From assembly GCF_047654805.1 (NCBI RefSeq), contig NZ_JASGIV010000001.1, positions 3,410,001 through 3,474,000 on the forward strand: a stretch of DNA of 64,000 bases, read 5' to 3'. Below, one piece after another: positions 34,094 through 43,159 of the stretch. Both the position numbers and the translations under genes were made by a program. The DNA comes from Pelomonas sp047654805. GTDB lineage: Bacteria; Pseudomonadota; Gammaproteobacteria; Burkholderiales; Burkholderiaceae_C. A model generated the notes under the pieces. It searched no databases and had not been told where the DNA came from. It saw nothing but the letters and a program-made list of their open reading frames with translations. Every line of letters begins with the position of its first letter. Positions within the stretch are counted from its first letter, which is position 1.

Positions 34094-35224
34094 TCAGCGC
34101 GACGCCGCTGGAGCTGGCGCATCACCCATCGTGCGTGGCGGCACGTAGCGCTTGACCTTCTGCCCCGGGTTGAGCACGTGCACGCCGGCGACGACGACCT
34201 CCTGGCCCGGGCTCAGCCCGCCAGCGATGACAACCTCGTTGCCTTCGGCGCCACCCACCTGCACAGGCACCGGCTTGACCGTCATGGATGCGCCATCCAA
34301 CGCCCAGACAGACGTCTTGCCCCCTTGCTGCAGCACTGCAGCCAGCGGCAGCTTGATGACGCCCGACTGCTGAGGCAGATCCAGCACGACGGTGGCAGAC
34401 TGGCCCAGCCGCACGTCCAGCTTGCCGGCATCGGCCTTGAGGAGAAATGTGCGCGTTACCGGGTCCGCCGCCGCAGCGGCCTCGCGCAACGTCAGCGGCC
34501 AGGTCTTGTCGCTGCCCCACAGCCGCGCCTTCAGCGCACCGGGCTGGGCGGCTGCAGCCCTCACGCGGGCGATCTGATCCTCGGGCACCGAAAAGACGAT
34601 GTCGCGCGGACCGTCCAGCGCCACAGTCACCACCGGCGTGCCGGCAGCCAGTACCTGGCCCGGCTCGGCAAGGATACCGGTGACGACCCCCGGGCCATCG
34701 GCCACGAGCTGGGCGTAGCCGGCCTGGTTGCCCTGAACGTCAGCCTGGGCCTTGGCCTGCTCCAACTGGGCCTGTGCTGCCTTGAACGCCGAATCGCGGC
34801 GTTCAAGCTCGGCGGCGCTGATGAAGCCCTGGCGCTGCAAGTCGACGAAGCGCTTGTAGTCCGCCCCAGCCTGATCACGGTTGGTGCGCGCAGCGGCCAC
34901 GCCGGCGGCGGCAGCGGCTTGGGCCAGCCGCAGATCCTGCGCGTCGATACGGGCCAGCACCTGGCCCGCCTTGACGGTGTCGCCCAGATTCACCGCCCGA
35001 TTCAACAGTTTGCCGCTGACGCGAAAGGACAGGCGCGACTCGATGCGCGGCTTCACCTCGGCCGCATACTCATGGCTGGCGCTCGCCATGCCGGTGCTGA
35101 CGAGCTGGGTGCGTACCGCCCGCTCCGGCTCGGGCGCGGCGGGCTGCTTCCCACAGCCCGACACCAGTGCCGAAAGCAGTGTCGCCAGCAGCAGGGGCGA
35201 CGCGAGACGCAGAAGATGGGGCAT
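34094..35224 (-). CDS. RND membrane fusion (periplasmic adaptor) lipoprotein
   Basis: 376 residues from ATG 35224, chosen because GAGGT sits 4 nt upstream and the product then begins with a lipoprotein signal peptide whose lipobox is LVSGC. The adaptor order is visible: barrel-sandwich halves (SFRVSGKLLNRAVNLGDTVKAGQVLARID and later GVVTGILAEPGQVLAAGTPV), an Ala/Gln-rich alpha hairpin between them, then beta-barrel and membrane-proximal domain. Partner of the permease encoded downstream. Confidence 0.93.
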   Translation of the reverse strand: MPHLLRLASPLLLATLLSALVSGCGKQPAAPEPERAVRTQLVSTGMASASHEYAAEVKPRIESRLSFRVSGKLLNRAVNLGDTVKAGQVLARIDAQDLRLAQAAAAAGVAAARTNRDQAGADYKRFVDLQRQGFISAAELERRDSAFKAAQAQLEQAKAQADVQGNQAGYAQLVADGPGVVTGILAEPGQVLAAGTPVVTVALDGPRDIVFSVPEDQIARVRAAAAQPGALKARLWGSDKTWPLTLREAAAAADPVTRTFLLKADAGKLDVRLGQSATVVLDLPQQSGVIKLPLAAVLQQGGKTSVWALDGASMTVKPVPVQVGGAEGNEVVIAGGLSPGQEVVVAGVHVLNPGQKVKRYVPPRTMGDAPAPAASR

Positions 35225-35266
35225 GCAGACCTCGGCAGGGGTGAGTCGGCCGGGAGAACACTTTAA

Positions 35267-35312
35267 TGACCGGCGGGTCAGTAATGTATTCAGAGCCTGT
35301 GACAACTGTCAA
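35267..35312 (-). promoter_or_regulatory. RND operon promoter with TetR-style operator
   Basis: TTGACA (35307-35312, perfect) and TACATT (35283-35288) lie 18 bp apart. Directly downstream, over the predicted start, is the perfect palindrome TGACC-GGCG-GGTCA (35267-35280), a form often bound by TetR-family efflux repressors. No tetR gene is next to it. Confidence 0.65.
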
Positions 35313-35369
35313 ACCTCGCAGAATTTCGCTGTTACGTCGGGGCTTTGCAAGCGGAACTTGAGAAAAAGC

Positions 35370-36194
35370 TTGAGCGTCGACCACTACGAGAACTTTCCCG
35401 TCGCTTCCGTGCTGTGCCCGCCCGCGTTGCGGCCGGCAGTCGTCGCCGTCTATCACTTCGCGCGCACGGCCGACGACCTGGCCGATGAGGGCGATGCCAG
35501 CACCGCCGAGCGTGTCCGGGCGCTGCGCGACTATCGCGCCGATCTGGCCGCCACTGTGGCCGGCCAGCCCCCCTCTTCGCAATGGATGCACGTCTATGCC
35601 CCTCTGGCAAGAGAGATGCACCGCCTGCAGCCGGCGCTACTGCACGACCTGCTTGACGCCTTCGAGCAGGACCTCAGCCCCCCGGGCTACCGCGACCGCG
35701 AGCAGCTGCTGGACTATTGCCGCCGCTCGGCCAACCCGGTCGGCCGGTTGCTGCTGGGCCTGTACGGTGTCGACGACCCAAGCTCGCTGCGCCGCTCGGA
35801 CGCAATCTGCTCAGCACTCCAGTTGATCAACTTCTGGCAGGACTTCAGCCGCGACGGCCCCAACGGCCGGCTCTATGTGCCGCAGGCTGACCTCGACCGG
35901 CACGGCGTCGGGGCCGAAGAGGTGCTGGCTTGCCGAGACAGCCCAGCCGCCCGCGCGCTGATCAAAGACCTCTGCACCTGGGCCGGTGGATTGATGCGGG
36001 AGGGTGCCCCGCTAGCCCTTGCATTGCCCGGCCGCGCCGGCTGGGAGCTGCGCTTGGTCGTCCAGGGCGGCCTACTCATCCTCGACAAGATCGCTGCTCG
36101 CAATCACGACAGCCTGCTACACCGCCCCGCACTCAGGGTTTGGGACCTCCCTCGGCTGGCCTGGCGCGCCCTGACAATGCGGGCCGCACCATGA
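35370..36194 (+). CDS. hpnC: Squalene synthase HpnC (hydroxysqualene synthase)
   Basis: 274-residue trans-isoprenyl diphosphate synthase-fold enzyme of the HpnCDE route from farnesyl diphosphate to squalene. It opens with VDHYENFPVASVLCPP, a typical HpnC start, and carries the first Asp-rich motif ARTADDLADEGD; the second region LQLINFWQDFSRD lies at about 155-170. A TTG at 35370 is taken as start (a TTG at 35358 is possible); no ATG exists near. The stop overlaps hpnD by 4 bp. Confidence 0.9.
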   Translation: MSVDHYENFPVASVLCPPALRPAVVAVYHFARTADDLADEGDASTAERVRALRDYRADLAATVAGQPPSSQWMHVYAPLAREMHRLQPALLHDLLDAFEQDLSPPGYRDREQLLDYCRRSANPVGRLLLGLYGVDDPSSLRRSDAICSALQLINFWQDFSRDGPNGRLYVPQADLDRHGVGAEEVLACRDSPAARALIKDLCTWAGGLMREGAPLALALPGRAGWELRLVVQGGLLILDKIAARNHDSLLHRPALRVWDLPRLAWRALTMRAAP

Positions 36195-37039
36195 GCCCAG
36201 AGCAATACGTCCAGGAGAAAGCCGCCGCGAGCGGTTCGAGCTTCTATTACGCCTTCCTGTTCCTGCCGCCACCCCGGCGCGCGGCGATCACAGCCTTCTA
36301 TGCCTTCTGCCGCGAGGTGGACGACGTCGTCGACGAGACCCACGACGCCGGCGTCGCCGCGACCAAGCTGGCCTGGTGGCGCAAGGAGGTGGCCGGCGCC
36401 TGCGCCGGCCAGCCCAGCCACCCGGTCATGAAGGCACTGATGCCCCATGTGCAGGCCTTCGACATCCGCGCAGAGCATCTGAACGCCGTCATCGAAGGCT
36501 GCGAGATGGACTTGCAGCAGACGCGCTACCTGGACTTTCCCGGCCTGGCGCGCTACTGCCACCTGGTGGCCGGCGTGGTCGGCGAGGTGGCGAGCGGCAT
36601 ATTTGGCCGCACGCAGCCGCAGACCGTCGAGTACGCCCACAAGCTGGGCCTGGCTATGCAGCTGACCAACATCTTGCGCGACGTCGGTGACGACGCGCGG
36701 CGCGGCCGCATCTACATTCCCGTGAACGAGCTGCAGCAGTTCGGCGTCAAAGCCAGCGAGATCCTGCTGCGAACCAAGCCCTGGGGCTACAGCGAGCGCT
36801 TCACGGCGCTGATGCAGTTCCAGGCCCAGCGCGCGCACCGGCTCTACGACGAAGCACTGGCGCTTCTGCCCGAGGCTGACCGCAGCACCCAGAAGCCGGG
36901 GCTGATGATGGCAAACATCTACCGCGCGCTGCTGGTCGAGATCGAGCATGAGGGCTTCCAGGTGCTGCACCAGCGCATCGCGCTGACGCCGGTACGCAAG
37001 CTCTGGATCGCGATGAAAACCAATTGGCGCGGCAAGTGA
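36191..37039 (+). CDS. hpnD: Presqualene diphosphate synthase HpnD
   Basis: 282-residue squalene/phytoene synthase family enzyme condensing two farnesyl diphosphates. Asp-rich motifs are intact: FCREVDDVVDE (about 35-45) and QLTNILRDVGDDARRGRIYIP (about 157-177), the second being the family signature. ATG 36191 overlaps the hpnC stop (ATGA). The middle gene of three coupled genes. Confidence 0.95.
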   Translation: MSPEQYVQEKAAASGSSFYYAFLFLPPPRRAAITAFYAFCREVDDVVDETHDAGVAATKLAWWRKEVAGACAGQPSHPVMKALMPHVQAFDIRAEHLNAVIEGCEMDLQQTRYLDFPGLARYCHLVAGVVGEVASGIFGRTQPQTVEYAHKLGLAMQLTNILRDVGDDARRGRIYIPVNELQQFGVKASEILLRTKPWGYSERFTALMQFQAQRAHRLYDEALALLPEADRSTQKPGLMMANIYRALLVEIEHEGFQVLHQRIALTPVRKLWIAMKTNWRGK

Positions 37040-38322
37040 GCCGCGTCGCCATCGTCGGCGGCGGCTGGGCCGGCATCGCGGCCGCCGTCAAGCTGGCCGA
37101 TGCGGGCCACAACATCACCGTTTTCGAGATGGCCCCGCAGCTGGGCGGCCGCGCACGTAGCGTGGCGGGCCAGGATCCCGCCTGGCCCCACGACAACGGC
37201 CAGCACATCCTGATTGGCGCCTACCGCGACAGCCTGGCGTTGATGCAACGCCTGGGCGCTGAGCCGTGCGAGGCGCTGGCGCGCCTGCCGCTTGCCCTGC
37301 CCTACCCAGGTGAACCTGGCCTGCGTTTGCCGCCGGGCTCGCCGCTGGTCAGCTTCACGCGCGGCGTGCTCGCCCACCATGGCTGGCCGCTTTCGGCCCG
37401 GCTGGGGCTGTTGAATGCCGCAGCGGGCTGGCTGGCGCGCGGCTTTCGCTGTGACGCGGCCCTAAGCGTCGCAGACCTGTGCGCGGGCCTCGCTGCGGCC
37501 GTGAAGCGCGACCTCGTGGAACCGTTGTGCATCGCCGCGCTGAACACCCCAGCGCCCAAGGCCAGCGCGCAGGTCTTCCTGCGCGTGCTCAAGGATGCCC
37601 TCTTCAGCGGAGCCGGCGGGGCAGACCTGCTGTTGCCGAGGCGGCCGCTGTCTGATCTGCTGGCCGGGCCGGCCGCCACGTGGCTCGGGCCTCGACTGCG
37701 CCTGGGCTACCGGGTGCAGGAGATTGCACCCGGCTGGCGCGTCGACGGCGAGTCCTTCGATGGCGTTGTTCTCGCCTGCACCAGCACCGAGGCCGCCCGG
37801 CTGACCGCGGACCTCGCGCCGGACTGGTCGGCCACGGCCAGCGCGCTGGGATTCGAGCCCATCATCACCGTCTACCTGAACAGCCCTGGTAGCAGGCTGC
37901 CCGCACCCATGCTGGCGCTGCGCGACGGACCGGACGCACCGGCCCAGTTCGTCTTCGACCAGGGCCAGCTCGGTGGCGCACCGGGCCGCTTCGCCTTCGT
38001 CGTCAGCGGCGCGGCGCCCTGGGTAGCGCGGGGCGGCTGCGCGGAGGCCGTGCAGGCCCAGGCGCGGCGCGAGCTGCACTGGGCCACCCCCCCCGTCATC
38101 GACAGGATGCTGACCGAAAAGCGCGCCACATTCGCCTGCACGCCGGGCCTGGTGCGGCCGCCCCACCGCATCGCGCCGGGGCTGTTCGCAGCCGGCGACT
38201 ACGTCCTGGGGCCCTACCCTGCCACGCTCGAAGGCGCCGTGCGCGCCGGCCTTGCAGCCGCTCAGGGCATTGGCACCGGCGCGAACGGCGCAGCCAGCGG
38301 CTCGCCGACGAAGACGCCCTGA
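37036..38322 (+). CDS. hpnE: Hydroxysqualene dehydroxylase HpnE
   Basis: 428-residue FAD amine-oxidase-fold enzyme that completes squalene formation. The N-terminal dinucleotide motif is VAIVGGGWAGIAAAVKLADAG followed by the GGRARS motif; the C-terminal FAD segment is LFAAGDYVLGPYPATLEGAVRAG. The GTG at 37036 overlaps the hpnD TGA (GTGA). Its last 61 bp overlap the end of the convergent TIGR03790 gene. No squalene-hopene cyclase gene is in the window. Confidence 0.94.
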   Translation: MSRVAIVGGGWAGIAAAVKLADAGHNITVFEMAPQLGGRARSVAGQDPAWPHDNGQHILIGAYRDSLALMQRLGAEPCEALARLPLALPYPGEPGLRLPPGSPLVSFTRGVLAHHGWPLSARLGLLNAAAGWLARGFRCDAALSVADLCAGLAAAVKRDLVEPLCIAALNTPAPKASAQVFLRVLKDALFSGAGGADLLLPRRPLSDLLAGPAATWLGPRLRLGYRVQEIAPGWRVDGESFDGVVLACTSTEAARLTADLAPDWSATASALGFEPIITVYLNSPGSRLPAPMLALRDGPDAPAQFVFDQGQLGGAPGRFAFVVSGAAPWVARGGCAEAVQAQARRELHWATPPVIDRMLTEKRATFACTPGLVRPPHRIAPGLFAAGDYVLGPYPATLEGAVRAGLAAAQGIGTGANGAASGSPTKTP

Positions 38323-39380
38323 GCTGGCCAGGCAACGCTGTGCCAGTAGGCCTCCAGCGCGCTGACGCCCTGAGCATAGGCCTGGATAAGGATTTGCGGA
38401 TGCGGAAACTTCTGCAGGTGGTTGCAAGGCTCGCTGACCGTGCCGTAGGTGGCCGTCGCGCCCGCGTCGATCCAGTCGAGGATGTTCATCTGCCCCTCAC
38501 CAGCCGGCCGGTCAAGCTGGCCGCCGAACGAGGTCAGGTGGTCGGCCAGCGCACCGGGCAACCATTCACCGCCCAACGGCGCAGGCACGCGAGCCAGGCC
38601 GGTCTCGTAGACGAGGGTGCGGCGCATGGCAGGCAATGCCTCGCTCTTCACGCGTACGACCTCGAAGCCGGGCGCGCCCGGCACCGGGCCAGCCGGTGGA
38701 AACAGGCGCTCGCGGACGTTGCGAGCGGTGTCAGGCGTTGTCACGAGATAGGCCACGGCCGCCTCGGGCACGATCGTGGCCAGCCGATGGTCGGCAGCGA
38801 TGCCGCGCTCGATCATGGCCATGGCCGCAGGTACAGAGCGGGCCGCCAGCTGCATCGTCGGCCGCACGCCGATGACCAGCCAGGGCCGGGCGCCGAAGTA
38901 ACTCGCGTAGGGGTTGGTACGCGTGGCAGCACAGGTGTTCGAACACAGATCGGGTTGCAGGCCCAGCCCGAGGGCGCTGGTCAGTGAATTGCAGCCAACG
39001 GCATAGGGCTGCACCCAGGCCAGGGCAAGGCCGTTGACGTTCTCGGGCATGTGGCTACGCAGCGCCTGGTCCAGCGTCGCGAATTCCTCCTGCGTAAGGC
39101 TGGGCCTCACGGGCAGTTGGACGCGCAGGATCTGCTCGGCTGGAATGCCGCGTCGCTTGGCGTAGTACTCGCCGATGGTGACCGAGTAGGGGTCGGCCGT
39201 ATTGATGACCAGGCCCAGTTCATGAGCCGTGATACGCCCGTACAGCCGCGGCGCGCGCGCCCAGCGCGCCTCCCCCCCCCCACTCGCCGCAGGTACCGGT
39301 TCGGCCGCCTGGACCGCGCCCACGCAGGCCAGCAGGAGCCCCGCCAGGATTTGCCATCTGCTGAAGCACGCTTTCGCCAT
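38262..39380 (-). CDS. TIGR03790 family secreted protein
   Basis: 372 residues. A signal peptide (WQILAGLLLACVGAVQA) is followed by a region matching the TIGR03790 family of unknown function: LGLVINTADPYSVTIGEYYAKRR, IPAEQILRVQLP and GATATYGTVSEPCNHLQKFP. ATG 39380 is taken; a longer start at about 39415 would overlap the iclR start. A run of ten G lies in its coding strand just after the signal peptide. Its 3' end overlaps hpnE, so transcripts collide there. Function unknown. Confidence 0.85.
   Translation of the reverse strand: MAKACFSRWQILAGLLLACVGAVQAAEPVPAASGGGEARWARAPRLYGRITAHELGLVINTADPYSVTIGEYYAKRRGIPAEQILRVQLPVRPSLTQEEFATLDQALRSHMPENVNGLALAWVQPYAVGCNSLTSALGLGLQPDLCSNTCAATRTNPYASYFGARPWLVIGVRPTMQLAARSVPAAMAMIERGIAADHRLATIVPEAAVAYLVTTPDTARNVRERLFPPAGPVPGAPGFEVVRVKSEALPAMRRTLVYETGLARVPAPLGGEWLPGALADHLTSFGGQLDRPAGEGQMNILDWIDAGATATYGTVSEPCNHLQKFPHPQILIQAYAQGVSALEAYWHSVAWPAQGVFVGEPLAAPFAPVPMP
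39272..39281. repeat. Homopolymer tract of ten C (G on the coding strand)
   Basis: Ten C in a row inside the TIGR03790 gene, encoding SerGlyGlyGlyGlu about 20 residues after the signal peptide. Tracts of this length are prone to slipped-strand length change. Confidence 0.9.
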
Positions 39381-39414
39381 ACAAAACACCCGCAATCTCC
39401 CCCACAATGAGGCC

Positions 39415-40185
39415 ATGAAATCCAAAGAGGCCCAGCAGACCCCGGCCATCCAGGTGCTTGAGCGCATGTTCGCGCTGCTGGACGTGCTGGCCGGCCACCA
39501 GGACCCGGTGTCGCTGAAGGCCTTGTCCGAGGCCACGGGCCTGCACCCGTCGACGGCTCACCGCATTCTCAATGACCTGACCCTGGGCCGCTTCGTCGAC
39601 AGGCCAGAAGCGGGCAGCTATCGGCTGGGCATGCGCATGCTGGAGCTGGGCAACCTCGTCAAGGCAAGACTGGATGTGCGCGACGCGGCGCTGCCGGCCA
39701 TGCGCGAACTGCACAAGTTCACCCACCAGCCGGTCAATCTGTCGGTTCGCCAGGGTGATGAGATCGTCTACATCGAGCGGACCTACTCCGAGCGCTCGGG
39801 CATGCAAGTCGTGCGCGCCGTCGGTGGCCGCGCGCCTTTGCATCTCACATCAGTGGGCAAGCTCTTCCTGGCTGGCGACGACAGTCCGCGCGTGCGCGCC
39901 TATGCGACGCGCACCGGCCTGTCCGGCCACACCCGCAACAGTCTCACCGACATCGGTGCGCTGGAACGGGAACTGGCCATGGTGCGCCAGCGCGGCATCG
40001 CTCGCGACGACGAGGAACTGGAACTGGGCGTGCGCTGCATGGCCGCCGGCATTTACGACGACCAGGCCAAGCTGGTGGCCGGGCTATCCATCTCGGCGCC
40101 AGCCGACCGGCTGGAGGAAAGCTGGGTGGTGCGTCTGAAGGAGACGGCGGCGCAGATCTCCGCGGCGCTGGGCCACCGCGCCTGA
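39415..40185 (+). CDS. IclR-family transcriptional regulator
   Basis: 256 residues. N-terminal winged helix-turn-helix (LKALSEATGLHPSTAHRILNDLTLGRFV, about 38-65) and C-terminal IclR effector domain with ERTYSERSGMQVV, GRAPLHLTSVGKLFLA and GVRCMAAGIYD. The effector is unknown. Divergent from the TIGR03790 gene with about 34 bp between starts, so it may regulate that gene or itself; no catabolic genes lie adjacent to suggest a substrate. Confidence 0.92.
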   Translation: MKSKEAQQTPAIQVLERMFALLDVLAGHQDPVSLKALSEATGLHPSTAHRILNDLTLGRFVDRPEAGSYRLGMRMLELGNLVKARLDVRDAALPAMRELHKFTHQPVNLSVRQGDEIVYIERTYSERSGMQVVRAVGGRAPLHLTSVGKLFLAGDDSPRVRAYATRTGLSGHTRNSLTDIGALERELAMVRQRGIARDDEELELGVRCMAAGIYDDQAKLVAGLSISAPADRLEESWVVRLKETAAQISAALGHRA

Positions 40186-40203
40186 CCTTCTCCGCAAAAG
40201 CAG

Positions 40204-40229
40204 ACGCGGCGCCGAGGCGCCGCGTTTTT
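40204..40229 (+). terminator. Rho-independent terminator of the iclR gene
   Basis: ACGCGGCGCC pairs with GGCGCCGCGT (2-nt apparent loop, in practice shorter stem and larger loop) followed by TTTTA. Confidence 0.85.
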
Positions 40230-40246
40230 ATTGCCGGGTCGGTCGC

Positions 40247-41215
40247 TCAGAGCTTGGTGGACACCGCCGCGTTGTCGCCCTGGCTGGCCAGCCACTTGCG
40301 CATGCGCTCGGCGTCGGCGATCCGAGATGCCTTGCCGCTGGAATCCAGGAACACCATGATGAGTTTGCGGCCGGCCATACTGGCCTGCATGACCAGACAC
40401 TTGCCGGCCTCATTGATGAAGCCCGTCTTCTGCAAGCCGATATCCCACAGCGGGTTGGACAGCAGGCCGTTGGTGGAGCGGAACTGCACCAAGCGCTTGC
40501 CCAGGGCCACGCGGGCCTCGCGCGACGTCGACAGGTCGCGCAGCAGCGTCACCTGGCTGGTCGTGTTGACAAGCTTGGCCAAGTCGGCCGCGCTACTCTG
40601 GTTGCGGCTGGATAGGCCAGTGGGTTCAACGTAGTGCGTGTCGACCATGCCCAGGCTCTGGGCTTTTGCATTCATCGCCGCCACGAAAGCCTCCAGCCCG
40701 CCCGGGTAGCTGCGGCCCAGTGCGTGGGCGGCACGGTTCTCGCTCGCCATCAGCGCCAGATGCAGCATGTCGCCACGTGTCAGCGTCGTACCGACAGCCA
40801 GGCGCGACCGGGTGTTCTTCTCCGTGTCGATGTCGTCGGTGGTGACCGTGATCTTCTCGTCCAGCGACAGGCCGGCCTCCACCACGACCAGGGCAGTCAT
40901 CAACTTGGTGATGGAGGCGATGGGCAGCACCGCCTGCGGGTTCTTGGAGAACAGCACCTCGTTGGTGTCCTGATCCAGCACGTAGGCCACGCTTGACTTC
41001 AGCGACAGCGGGTCGTCCACGTCGTGCAGGCCGGCCACCTGTCCGAAGGTCGGCACCGCCGGAACAACCGGAGCAGCCTTGCGCACGACGACGGACTTGA
41101 CCTTGCGGGTCTGCGTCGGCGTGGCCTTGGTCTTGGATTTGCTGACCGTGGCGGCCTCGGCAGCCCCCATGGATAGCAGGGCGAGGCTCAAAAAGGCGGC
41201 GGCAAAAGTCTTCAA
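40247..41215 (-). CDS. pbpG: D-alanyl-D-alanine endopeptidase/carboxypeptidase (S11, PbpG-like)
   Basis: 322-residue periplasmic penicillin-binding protein of peptidase family S11. All three active-site motifs are present: SxxK as SITK (about 102-105), SxN as SEN, and KTG in GLQKTGFINEAG. The N-terminus is a signal peptide (FAAAFLSLALLSMGAAEA) followed by a basic linker. No ATG fits; the TTG at 41215 with GGGGA upstream is favoured over a TTG at 41227. It probably cleaves peptidoglycan cross-bridges, as PbpG does. Confidence 0.92.
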   Translation of the reverse strand: MKTFAAAFLSLALLSMGAAEAATVSKSKTKATPTQTRKVKSVVVRKAAPVVPAVPTFGQVAGLHDVDDPLSLKSSVAYVLDQDTNEVLFSKNPQAVLPIASITKLMTALVVVEAGLSLDEKITVTTDDIDTEKNTRSRLAVGTTLTRGDMLHLALMASENRAAHALGRSYPGGLEAFVAAMNAKAQSLGMVDTHYVEPTGLSSRNQSSAADLAKLVNTTSQVTLLRDLSTSREARVALGKRLVQFRSTNGLLSNPLWDIGLQKTGFINEAGKCLVMQASMAGRKLIMVFLDSSGKASRIADAERMRKWLASQGDNAAVSTKL

Positions 41216-41239
41216 CGGAATCCCCAACGGCTAGGCAGC

Positions 41240-41268
41240 AGTGTAAATGAAGCCAAAACTCCTGACAA
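41240..41268 (-). promoter_or_regulatory. Sigma-70 promoter of pbpG
   Basis: TTGTCA (41263-41268) and TACACT (41240-41245), spacer 17 bp, starting transcription about 18 nt before the favoured TTG start of pbpG. Confidence 0.6.
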
Positions 41269-41617
41269 GATAAGAACTTAAGTGAGATACCTCAAGTGAA
41301 TTCCTGTCCTGACACTTCGAACGGGGCGTTCCAGGCTCGCCACCGGCACTTTCGCTTTGCAGCGCAATCCAAACGCATGGAAGTAGGCCTTGGCTGACAG
41401 ATCCCTGCCATCGGGTTGGCCCCGGATGCCAAGGATTCCCGCCTGACCACCCCATCCACCGCGGACATGGGCTCCATGGGCTGCGATTCTGCGGTCGCCC
41501 CGAGCGATCCCGCGCGGGAGCAACAAGGCTTTTCCGCGCCAGATTCCTCATCCAGCCGGAAACGCTTGTAACCGCCGCGCCCGGCGTCACGGCGCCTGCA
41601 GGCCGACCAGCAGGGGT
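41269..41617. other. Gene-free stretch between pbpG and leuA
   Basis: About 350 bases. Open frames here on the minus strand (for example 41231-41590) have no recognisable domain and no ribosome binding site. The imperfect inverted repeat ACTTAAGTGAG / ATACCTCAAGT lies at 41277-41298, just upstream of the pbpG promoter. The codon-like GC pattern suggests decayed coding sequence, but I cannot identify an ancestor. Confidence 0.4.
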
Positions 41618-43159
41618 TCAGCCCTGTGCCGCCACTCGCTCCGTCTTGCTCTGCAACTTGTTCAGCGCGCTGAGATACGCCTTGGCGGAGGCCACCACGA
41701 TGTCAGGATCGGCGCCCACGCCATTGACCACACGTCCAGCATGCTGCAGCCGCACGGTCACCTCGCCCTGCGACTCGGTGCTGCCACCGGTGATGGCGTT
41801 GACCGAATACAGAACCATTTCCGCTCCCGATTCGACGACCGATTCGATGGCGCGCAGCGTGGCGTCCACCGGGCCGTTGCCGTCGCTCTCTGCGCGGTGC
41901 TCTTGGTGGCCGACGGCAAAGACGATGGCGGCATGCGGGCGCTCGCCAGTCTCGGAGCGCTGGGCCAGCGATAGCAGGCGGTAGTGCTCGGCATCGTTGA
42001 CGACTGACTCGTCCATGACGAGCGCGACGATGTCCTCATCAAAGATCTCGTTCTTGCGATCGGCCAGATCCTTGAAGCGCTGAAAGGCCGCATTGACCTC
42101 GGCCTCGCTCTCCAGCTGGATGCCCAGCTCCTGCAGACGCTGCTTGAAAGCGTTGCGGCCCGACAGCTTGCCCAGCACGATCTTGTTGGCCGCCCAGCCC
42201 ACATCCTCCGCGCGCATGATCTCGTAGGTGTCGCGCGCCTTCAGCACGCCGTCCTGATGGATGCCGCTGGCGTGTGCGAAGGCATTGGCGCCAACGACGG
42301 CCTTGTTGGGCTGCACGACAAAACCGGTCGTCTGCGATACCAGCTTGGAGGCCGGCACGATCTGCGACGTCTCAATGCCGACGTCCAGGCCAAAATAGTC
42401 GCGCCGGGTCTTGACGGCCATGACGACTTCTTCGAGCGAACAGTTGCCGGCACGTTCGCCCAGGCCGTTGATCGTGCACTCGATCTGCCGCGCACCGCCG
42501 ATCTTCACGCCGGCCAGAGAATTGGCGACCGCCATGCCCAGGTCGTTGTGGCAGTGCACGCTCCAGATGGCCTTGTCGCTGTTGGGTACCTTCTCGCGCA
42601 GACGATGGATGAAGTCGCCGTACAGCTCGGGGATGCCGTAACCCACCGTGTCGGGGATGTTGATGGTGCCGGCGCCCTCGTTGATGACGGACTCGCAGAC
42701 GCGAGCCAGGAAGTCGATGTCGGAGCGGTAGCCATCCTCGGGCGAGAACTCGATGTCGCCGCACAGGTTGCGTGCGAAGCGCACGGCCAGCGTAGCCTGC
42801 TCCAGCACCTGTTCGCGGGTCATGCGCAGCTTCTTCTCCATGTGGAGCTCGCTGGTAGCGATGAAGGTGTGGATCCGCGCACGCTCGGCCGGCGCCAGAG
42901 CCTCGGCGGCACGCGAGATGTCGCGGTCGTTGGCCCGGGCCAGGGAGCAGACGGTGCTGTCCCTGACCGCTGCGGCGATGGCCTTGACGGCCTCGAAGTC
43001 GCCATTGCTGGATGCCGCGAAGCCGGCCTCGATGACGTCCACCCTCATGCGCTCGAGCTGGCGGGCAATGCGCAGCTTCTCCTCGCGCGTCAACGACGCG
43101 CCGGGCGACTGTTCGCCATCACGCAGCGTGGTGTCGAAGATGATGAGCTTGTCGGTCAT
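41618..43159 (-). CDS. leuA: 2-isopropylmalate synthase, LeuA type 1
   Basis: 513 residues, first committed step of leucine synthesis (acetyl-CoA plus 2-oxoisovalerate). N-terminal TIM barrel with the metal/substrate signature LIIFDTTLRDGEQSPGAS and VHCHNDLGMAVANSLAG, followed by the C-terminal LeuA regulatory domain (GGSTESQGEVTVRLQHAG). Full length for the classical feedback-inhibited enzyme. ATG 43159 overlaps the stop of the upstream leuA paralogue by 4 bp, so both are made from one transcript. Confidence 0.95.
   Translation of the reverse strand: MTDKLIIFDTTLRDGEQSPGASLTREEKLRIARQLERMRVDVIEAGFAASSNGDFEAVKAIAAAVRDSTVCSLARANDRDISRAAEALAPAERARIHTFIATSELHMEKKLRMTREQVLEQATLAVRFARNLCGDIEFSPEDGYRSDIDFLARVCESVINEGAGTINIPDTVGYGIPELYGDFIHRLREKVPNSDKAIWSVHCHNDLGMAVANSLAGVKIGGARQIECTINGLGERAGNCSLEEVVMAVKTRRDYFGLDVGIETSQIVPASKLVSQTTGFVVQPNKAVVGANAFAHASGIHQDGVLKARDTYEIMRAEDVGWAANKIVLGKLSGRNAFKQRLQELGIQLESEAEVNAAFQRFKDLADRKNEIFDEDIVALVMDESVVNDAEHYRLLSLAQRSETGERPHAAIVFAVGHQEHRAESDGNGPVDATLRAIESVVESGAEMVLYSVNAITGGSTESQGEVTVRLQHAGRVVNGVGADPDIVVASAKAYLSALNKLQSKTERVAAQG

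Noticed and set aside
41231..41590. 119-codon minus-strand frame between pbpG and leuA
   Set aside because: No ribosome site or recognisable domain, and it covers the pbpG promoter.
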